Positions 5,444-9,756 of a stretch of 9,756 bases of DNA are shown here, one piece after another (the first letter of the stretch is position 1; every line of letters begins with the position of its first letter). This DNA is from CAVPGH01 sp046726955 (GTDB taxonomy: Bacteria; Acidobacteriota; Vicinamibacteria; Fen-336). Position numbers and translations under genes: made by a program. The stretch lies in contig JBKPBQ010000100.1 of assembly GCA_046726955.1 (NCBI GenBank), positions 1 through 9,756 of the forward strand, read 5' to 3'. A model generated the notes under the pieces. That model did not search any database and was not told where the DNA came from. It worked only from the letters and a program-made list of their open reading frames with translations.

Positions 5444-8400
5444 GCCGCCGGAGGCGGCGTCGCCGGCTTCCTCCGGAGGGCTAGCGGCCGCCAGAGACCG
5501 CCTTCGCCGAACGCGCGCCAGCCCCAGCCCACGCCGCGCACGAGGCCCGCCGCGAGCCAGAGCGCCCACGCGAGCATCGCCACGCGGTAGACCCAGAGGG
5601 GCAGGCTCGCGACCCCCGCGGCCGGCAGCTCGCCCGCCACGCGGTCCGCGTACCAGCGGAGGACCGAATCCGTGCTGCCGTAGCCCGCCACCTGCATATC
5701 CGGTGCGAAGAGCAGGCCCTGCTGGATCGCGGCGTAGAGCAGGCCGAGGCTCACGAGCGCCCACACCGCGAGGACGATCTGCACGAGGTCGAACAGCCCG
5801 TCGGAGGCGAGCGGTCTCTTCGCGCGCCAGGCGAGCGCGAACACGAAGACGACGACCACGAGCGCGCCCGGCGCCTCGAGCTGGCTGAGGCCGAGGCCGA
5901 GCAGCATCCACTGGCCGCTCGTGAGCGGGCTCTGCGGGACGCGGCCGAGAACGAGCGACACGGCGAGCACGAACACGAGGTACGGCCAGAAGAGGACGGC
6001 CGGACCCCAGGCGGGACCGCGAGTGACGAGGAGCCAGCGGTTCGGCGGGAGCGTGAGCTGCTCCGTGACGTTCACGGCCGGGATCGACAGCCCGACGCGC
6101 GGTACCGCGTAGAACACGCCGATCCCGCGGGGCTGCTGCCACCGGACCTCGATCGCGTGAGCGCCCGCGGGCACGGTCACCCGCAGCTCTCCGCCCTCGG
6201 TGCGCGAGGGCCGCTCGCGGCCGTCGAGCGTCACCTGCTGGAGCTCGGCGTCCTTCGGCAGGCGCAGCACGAGCGGCTGCTCGCGGCTGCTGCGCGCAGT
6301 GAGCGCGAGGCGCGCCCGCTCGAGCCGCGTGCCCGGAGCGGCGTCGAGGACGACCGAGTCGAGCGTGAGGGTCTGGCCGGCGACGCCGTCGGGATGGCTG
6401 AGTGCTATCTCGAGCGACTCGCCGGGCCACGGCCGGTACTCGGGCGTGAAGACGCCGTCGGCCACGCGCGCGACCGGGGAAATGCCGGCGGCCGTGCAGG
6501 GCCAGATCGCGCTGCACTGCAGGCGCCAGACCTCGGACCAGGGCCGCCCCTCCGGCGCGCGAAGCGTCATCTTCGGTGCCGTCTCGAGCGTCGACTGCCA
6601 CGCGGTCTCCACCTCGTCGGCGCCGAGGCTCACCGCGACCTCGCCTTTCTCGACCGCGAGGTTGGCGCGCGTCGGGGCCTCGCCGTCGAGGAGCGGGATG
6701 CGCACGGCCACCGGGGCTCCCGGTGGCGTCACTCGCCTCACGTGCGTCTCCACCGTCCAGGCGACGCCGAACCCCAGCGTCCGCGTGACCTCCAGCCACG
6801 GCGCGTAGCGGCCCTCTCCCCGGGCCGCGCCTGCGCGCGGTGCGAGCCGACGGGTGAGGAGGATCGAGGCGTCCGCCGGTCCGTCCGTGCGCAGGCCGCT
6901 CACTTCCCAGCCCGGCGCCTCGGCCCGCGCACGGCGCGGGGGAAGCGCGAACTGCAGCGTGAAGGAATCGCCGGGAGGGACAGGGCCCGAGGCCTCGATG
7001 CGGTGGACGCCGCGCGAGAGGCGGACGTGCAGGAACCCGTCGGTGAGCTGCGCGAGCGCGGCCGCGGGCGCGCCGTCCACCTTCACGTCGGACGCCGCCC
7101 AGCTCGCGAGCGGCCCGGGCAGCGCCCACGTCGCGTCGGCGGCCGCGTGCACCTCGGCCGCGACGTCGAGCCGGTTGTCGCCGAGGCGCAGCACGAGGCT
7201 CGGGGCCGTGACGCAGCTCGGCTCGCAGGGAGCGGGCCGTGCGAGCCGCCGCTTCAGCTCCTCGAGCAGCGCGGGGCTCGGCCCTCGGGGCTCGGTGTCC
7301 TCGCTCGTCGCTCGGGTCGGAGCGAGCAGGACGAGCGCCATCGCGACGGCCATCGCTGCGGCTGGTGCCGCCCGTCTCGGCAATCGTGGGAGCCGGCCGG
7401 TGATGAGCGCCACGCAGAGGGCGGCGAGCAGGCCCAGGCGCAGGAGAGTGAGCAGCCGATTCAGGTTCGGCGAAGCGAGGAAGAGCCGCACCGTGTGCTC
7501 CCGGCTGACCGGTCCGCTCCACTGGAGCGTGTGGCTGCGCCACGTCCACGAGGGGACGCCCGGCCCCGTCTGGAGGACGGCTTTCGGGTCCTGCTCGAGG
7601 GCCTGGTTGTAGGAGTAGCGGCTGGACTTGCCGAGCGTCGAGGCCGGCGGGGCGGCGGGAAGCTGGCGCGACGGTTCGCGACGGAGCGCCTCGACCTGGA
7701 CCTTCTCCTCGAGGACTCCCTGGTCGGCCTCCTGCTCGGCCGGCGCCTTCATCTGCACGTTCGCTTCGGGAGCAGCGGCGGCAGGTGCGGGGGCGGCGAC
7801 GTATCCGTCCGCCATGCGGCCGCGGGGCGGCGAAGGCACGGTCACCGCGGGATGCAGCGCGTCGCGGAGCTGGTCGCGCGCGAACGGCACGAGCACGACG
7901 AGCAGGACCGCCGCGCTCACGACGAACCAGACGCGGGCGAGCGAGGCGAGACGGCCCGCGGGCAAAACCCGCCGCAGCGCGAGCGCACCCACGAGGCTCA
8001 GCCATACGAGGAACGGCGCGCCCGTCTCGCCGTGCGTGAGGACGAGGGTGAGGAGCGCCACGGCCGCGGCCTCGCGTCCCAGCAGGCGATGGACGGCGAG
8101 CGTGACGATGAGCACGAAGAAGAACGAGAGGAGCGTCCAGCGGGACGTCCAGGAGCCGGGGAGACGATCGACGCCGCTCGCGGCGAGGATGGTCCAGCCC
8201 GGCGGCAGGTGCAGCGTCGCCTGGAGCTGCTCGACACCCGTCGTCCATCCCACCGCGGGGAGCGGCCCGCCGAGCTGGAGACGCGAGTCCGCTTCGAGGC
8301 GCAGGGTCTCCCGCCGCAGCTCGACGCCGGCCGTCTTCGTCTCGGGGTTGGCGGTGACGAGCTGATCCTGTCCGTCGACGTTGACGCGTCCGAGCGTCCC

Positions 8401-9558
8401 CGGAGGCAGGAGATCGAGGCGCGTCGTGCCGCGCAATGTTCCCCCGAACCGGTCGCGGACGCTGGCTCCGCCGCCGTCGGGATCGAGCCAGATCTCGCGC
8501 GCGAGCTGCAGCGTGTCGGGGTGCGCCGCGGCCTCTCCGCGCCGGACCTCGTTGAGGGCGAGGTGCCCTCCGGGGTCGACGAGGAATGCCGGCAGCCGCT
8601 GCCACTGTGCGGGCAGCTCCGTGCGCGAAGGGTCGATGGGCGGAGGACCGGAGAGCTCGACCTGCCGCAAGCGCTCGTCCGCCTCGAAGACCCAGACTTC
8701 GCGCTCCGGCCAGGCGTCGCCGCCTCCCTCCTTCGGCCGCTCGATCGCCTTGGGCCGGCCTTCGACCTGCGCCTGCACGCTCACCGCGTAGCGGCCGCCG
8801 CGCACCTGCACGCGCAGCGCGCCGTCCTCGACGCGGGCCGGGAGGTCGCCTTGCACGGCGGCAGGACGGGTGCCGGGAAGGATCGCCGCCGGAAGCGTGA
8901 TTTCACGGGCGCGTCCCGCCACGTCGAGCTGCAGGTGCGTCTCCACGAACAGGGGGATGCCGTCGGCGATCCTCCGGAACACCTGGAGGCGCAGGCTCTC
9001 ACCTTCGGCGCCGGCTTCCGCTCGCGCCTGCAGCCAGAGGAGCCCGCCCTGCTCGCGGCGCGGCCGCGCCACGGCGTGGCCGTCGAGCGTGAGGTCGACG
9101 AGCCCGATCTCCGCGGGGACGCCCAGCGATTCGGGCATGCGCGACCAGGCGAAGCGGCCGGCGAGGCGGTGTCGTCCCGCCGCGAGCCGCACGTGGGGCA
9201 TCCCCTCGCGCTCGAAGAGGGGCGCGGACGCTACGTCGAGGCGAACGTCCTGCGGCCAGCACTCGGTGCTTCCCGGCAGCCGCACGTCGGCGGCGCGATC
9301 GGCCGCGACGTCGAGCGTGAAGTCGCCGCCGTTCGTGCCGAGATCGAGCGAGAGCCGTCCCGGCCACACGCACACCGCGCGGCCCTGCACGCGCGCGCAA
9401 CCCAGGTCCTTCAGCTCGTCGAGCACCCACGGTACCCAGGGCCGCAGCTCGGGCGGGAGGTCCTGCGGTGCGATGGGCTGAGCGTGGGCTCGCGCGGACG
9501 CGAGAGAAAGCACGAGGGCGACGGCGAGGACGGCCAGCTTCGCGGCGGGTCGGCGCAT
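5437..9558 (-). CDS. Large internally duplicated membrane protein of unknown function
   Basis: 1373 residues from ATG 9558. It resembles conserved hypothetical giant membrane proteins of Gram-negative bacteria, but I know no function. A signal peptide or anchor (1-27) precedes a beta-rich region predicted periplasmic (about 30-470). Helices follow near 475-491, 497-509, 515-530 and 540-560, then a charged/Ala-Pro insert (about 575-665) and a helix at 700-721. The pattern restarts: a signal-like segment (729-750), a second beta region (760-1180), helices near 1187-1205, 1215-1226, 1231-1245, 1256-1278 and 1320-1342, and a short Pro/Ala tail. Matching motifs at a fairly constant offset of about 716-731 residues show the halves are homologous. 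No enzymatic motif was seen. A GTG two codons upstream is less likely because it overlaps the Shine-Dalgarno. The gene appears monocistronic here and convergent with the trio. Confidence 0.85.
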   Translation of the reverse strand: MRRPAAKLAVLAVALVLSLASARAHAQPIAPQDLPPELRPWVPWVLDELKDLGCARVQGRAVCVWPGRLSLDLGTNGGDFTLDVAADRAADVRLPGSTECWPQDVRLDVASAPLFEREGMPHVRLAAGRHRLAGRFAWSRMPESLGVPAEIGLVDLTLDGHAVARPRREQGGLLWLQARAEAGAEGESLRLQVFRRIADGIPLFVETHLQLDVAGRAREITLPAAILPGTRPAAVQGDLPARVEDGALRVQVRGGRYAVSVQAQVEGRPKAIERPKEGGGDAWPEREVWVFEADERLRQVELSGPPPIDPSRTELPAQWQRLPAFLVDPGGHLALNEVRRGEAAAHPDTLQLAREIWLDPDGGGASVRDRFGGTLRGTTRLDLLPPGTLGRVNVDGQDQLVTANPETKTAGVELRRETLRLEADSRLQLGGPLPAVGWTTGVEQLQATLHLPPGWTILAASGVDRLPGSWTSRWTLLSFFFVLIVTLAVHRLLGREAAAVALLTLVLTHGETGAPFLVWLSLVGALALRRVLPAGRLASLARVWFVVSAAVLLVVLVPFARDQLRDALHPAVTVPSPPRGRMADGYVAAPAPAAAAPEANVQMKAPAEQEADQGVLEEKVQVEALRREPSRQLPAAPPASTLGKSSRYSYNQALEQDPKAVLQTGPGVPSWTWRSHTLQWSGPVSREHTVRLFLASPNLNRLLTLLRLGLLAALCVALITGRLPRLPRRAAPAAAMAVAMALVLLAPTRATSEDTEPRGPSPALLEELKRRLARPAPCEPSCVTAPSLVLRLGDNRLDVAAEVHAAADATWALPGPLASWAASDVKVDGAPAAALAQLTDGFLHVRLSRGVHRIEASGPVPPGDSFTLQFALPPRRARAEAPGWEVSGLRTDGPADASILLTRRLAPRAGAARGEGRYAPWLEVTRTLGFGVAWTVETHVRRVTPPGAPVAVRIPLLDGEAPTRANLAVEKGEVAVSLGADEVETAWQSTLETAPKMTLRAPEGRPWSEVWRLQCSAIWPCTAAGISPVARVADGVFTPEYRPWPGESLEIALSHPDGVAGQTLTLDSVVLDAAPGTRLERARLALTARSSREQPLVLRLPKDAELQQVTLDGRERPSRTEGGELRVTVPAGAHAIEVRWQQPRGIGVFYAVPRVGLSIPAVNVTEQLTLPPNRWLLVTRGPAWGPAVLFWPYLVFVLAVSLVLGRVPQSPLTSGQWMLLGLGLSQLEAPGALVVVVFVFALAWRAKRPLASDGLFDLVQIVLAVWALVSLGLLYAAIQQGLLFAPDMQVAGYGSTDSVLRWYADRVAGELPAAGVASLPLWVYRVAMLAWALWLAAGLVRGVGWGWRAFGEGGLWRPLALRRKPATPPPAAQ
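5444..5458. terminator. GC hairpin at the convergent gene ends
   Basis: GCCGCC-GGA-GGCGGC is a perfect 6-bp stem with a 3-nt loop, directly after the TGA of the secreted-protein gene and inside the last codons of the minus-strand gene. A second small palindrome, CCTCCGGAGG, follows at 5470-5479. Neither strand has a T tract after the stem, so this is at most a pause or RNA-end stabilising structure rather than a textbook intrinsic terminator. Confidence 0.25.
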
Positions 9559-9685
9559 GGCCACCTCCAGGAGCGGGAGCCGTGCTCTGGCTCCGCGACG
9601 GTTACGTCCGGTGTGAACGGGCTATTCCTCTCCGCCCTCGGCGCTCTCGTCTCGCGGCCACTGCGGCGGCGGTGAGCCACGCCGA
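9559..9685 (-). other. Leader/upstream region of the large membrane protein gene
   Basis: No gene is supported here. On the minus strand there is a 6-bp hairpin GGAGCC-AGAGCAC-GGCTCC (9576-9594) just upstream of the Shine-Dalgarno. TTCACA on the minus strand resembles a -35, but no -10 is found at the right distance. No confident promoter could be assigned; a promoter beyond the window or a non-consensus sigma factor is possible. Confidence 0.4.
9564..9568 (-). promoter_or_regulatory. Shine-Dalgarno site of the large membrane protein
   Basis: The minus strand reads GGAGG, then TGGCC, then ATG (9558-9556): an ideal 5-nt spacing. The in-frame GTG at 9564-9562 overlaps the last base of this site and so cannot use it. 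This decides the start in favour of ATG 9558. Confidence 0.75.
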
Positions 9686-9729
9686 TTGTTACGTTCGTAC
9701 CCATTCCGGAATGGGTACGAAGGAAACAA
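9686..9729. promoter_or_regulatory. 44-bp near-perfect inverted repeat, candidate operator
   Basis: The centre is between 9707 and 9708. The core 9694-9721 is a perfect 28-bp palindrome whose left arm is TTCGTACCCATTCC. After a 3-bp interruption containing two mismatched pairs, symmetry resumes with TTGTT on the left and AACAA on the right, giving 20 of 22 complementary pairs. It lies upstream of the large membrane protein gene and near the right window edge, where a plus-strand gene may begin. Full two-fold symmetry of this length is typical of sites for dimers or paired dimers (TetR-type regulators, for example). The T-rich left and A-rich right flanks are the reverse of an intrinsic terminator. 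The cognate protein is not in the window. Confidence 0.6.
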
Positions 9730-9756
9730 GCCTAGGGCCGCGCGCCGCTACCGCGC

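Noticed and set aside
7339..7353. Independent start of the second half of the giant protein at the internal Met codons 736 and 740
   Set aside because: No Shine-Dalgarno at a usable distance, the frame is continuous with the first half, and starting there would remove the basic residues of the signal-like segment.
4538..8605. 1355-codon minus-strand open frame in another phase
   Set aside because: Arg/Ala/Pro/Gly-dominated product spanning two convergent genes; no recognisable motif, and overlapped throughout by better supported frames.
6157..9675. 1172-codon plus-strand open frame opposite the large membrane protein
   Set aside because: Arg/Glu/Ala-rich composition typical of antisense frames in GC-rich DNA. 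The opposite strand has the signal peptide, helices, internal homology and a good ribosome-binding site.
9601..9695. GTTACGT repeated at 9601 and 9689 as paired regulator sites
   Set aside because: Only seven bases match and the flanks diverge; too short to support a claim beyond chance.
9686..9729. The long palindrome read as an intrinsic terminator
   Set aside because: No T tract follows the stem on either strand, and the T-rich 5' and A-rich 3' flanks are the wrong way round.

Overview
The window is a very GC-rich stretch (roughly 70% by eye) from a Gram-negative bacterium. The outer-membrane lipid A deacylase-like protein and several Sec-type signal peptides point to an LPS-bearing cell envelope. 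The style (GTG and TTG starts, short spacers, large uncharacterised envelope proteins) fits an environmental Acidobacteriota-like or Myxococcota-like genome. That placement is an impression only, because the window holds no marker gene.

Layout from left to right. (1) Positions 2-277 (+) hold the C-terminal end of a 4-alpha-glucanotransferase (MalQ). (2) Positions 247-2841 (-) hold a membrane-embedded patatin-like phospholipase that overlaps malQ tail to tail by 31 bp. (3) A 97-bp divergent promoter region lies at 2842-2938. (4) A co-directional plus-strand trio follows, with 41-bp and 16-bp gaps: a PagL-like lipid A 3-O-deacylase (2939-3451), an aliphatic amidase/formamidase-like carbon-nitrogen hydrolase (3493-4485), and a secreted protein with a Cys-rich tail (4502-5443). 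(5) Positions 5437-9558 (-) hold a 1373-residue membrane protein of unknown function, convergent with the trio and overlapping it by 7 bp. (6) A right-hand intergenic region (9559-9756) carries a striking 44-bp near-perfect inverted repeat at 9686-9729, with a perfect 28-bp core.

The theme is the cell envelope. A phospholipase-like and a lipid A deacylase-like gene share one divergent promoter, and the remaining large genes encode exported or membrane proteins. The most notable item is the 1373-residue protein. Its two halves are homologous along their whole length (signal-like segment, beta-rich periplasmic region, multi-helix membrane block), so it looks like a fused tandem duplication. I found no RNA gene, CRISPR array, insertion sequence or phage gene. 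No gene cluster here is clearly a new defence or biosynthetic system.
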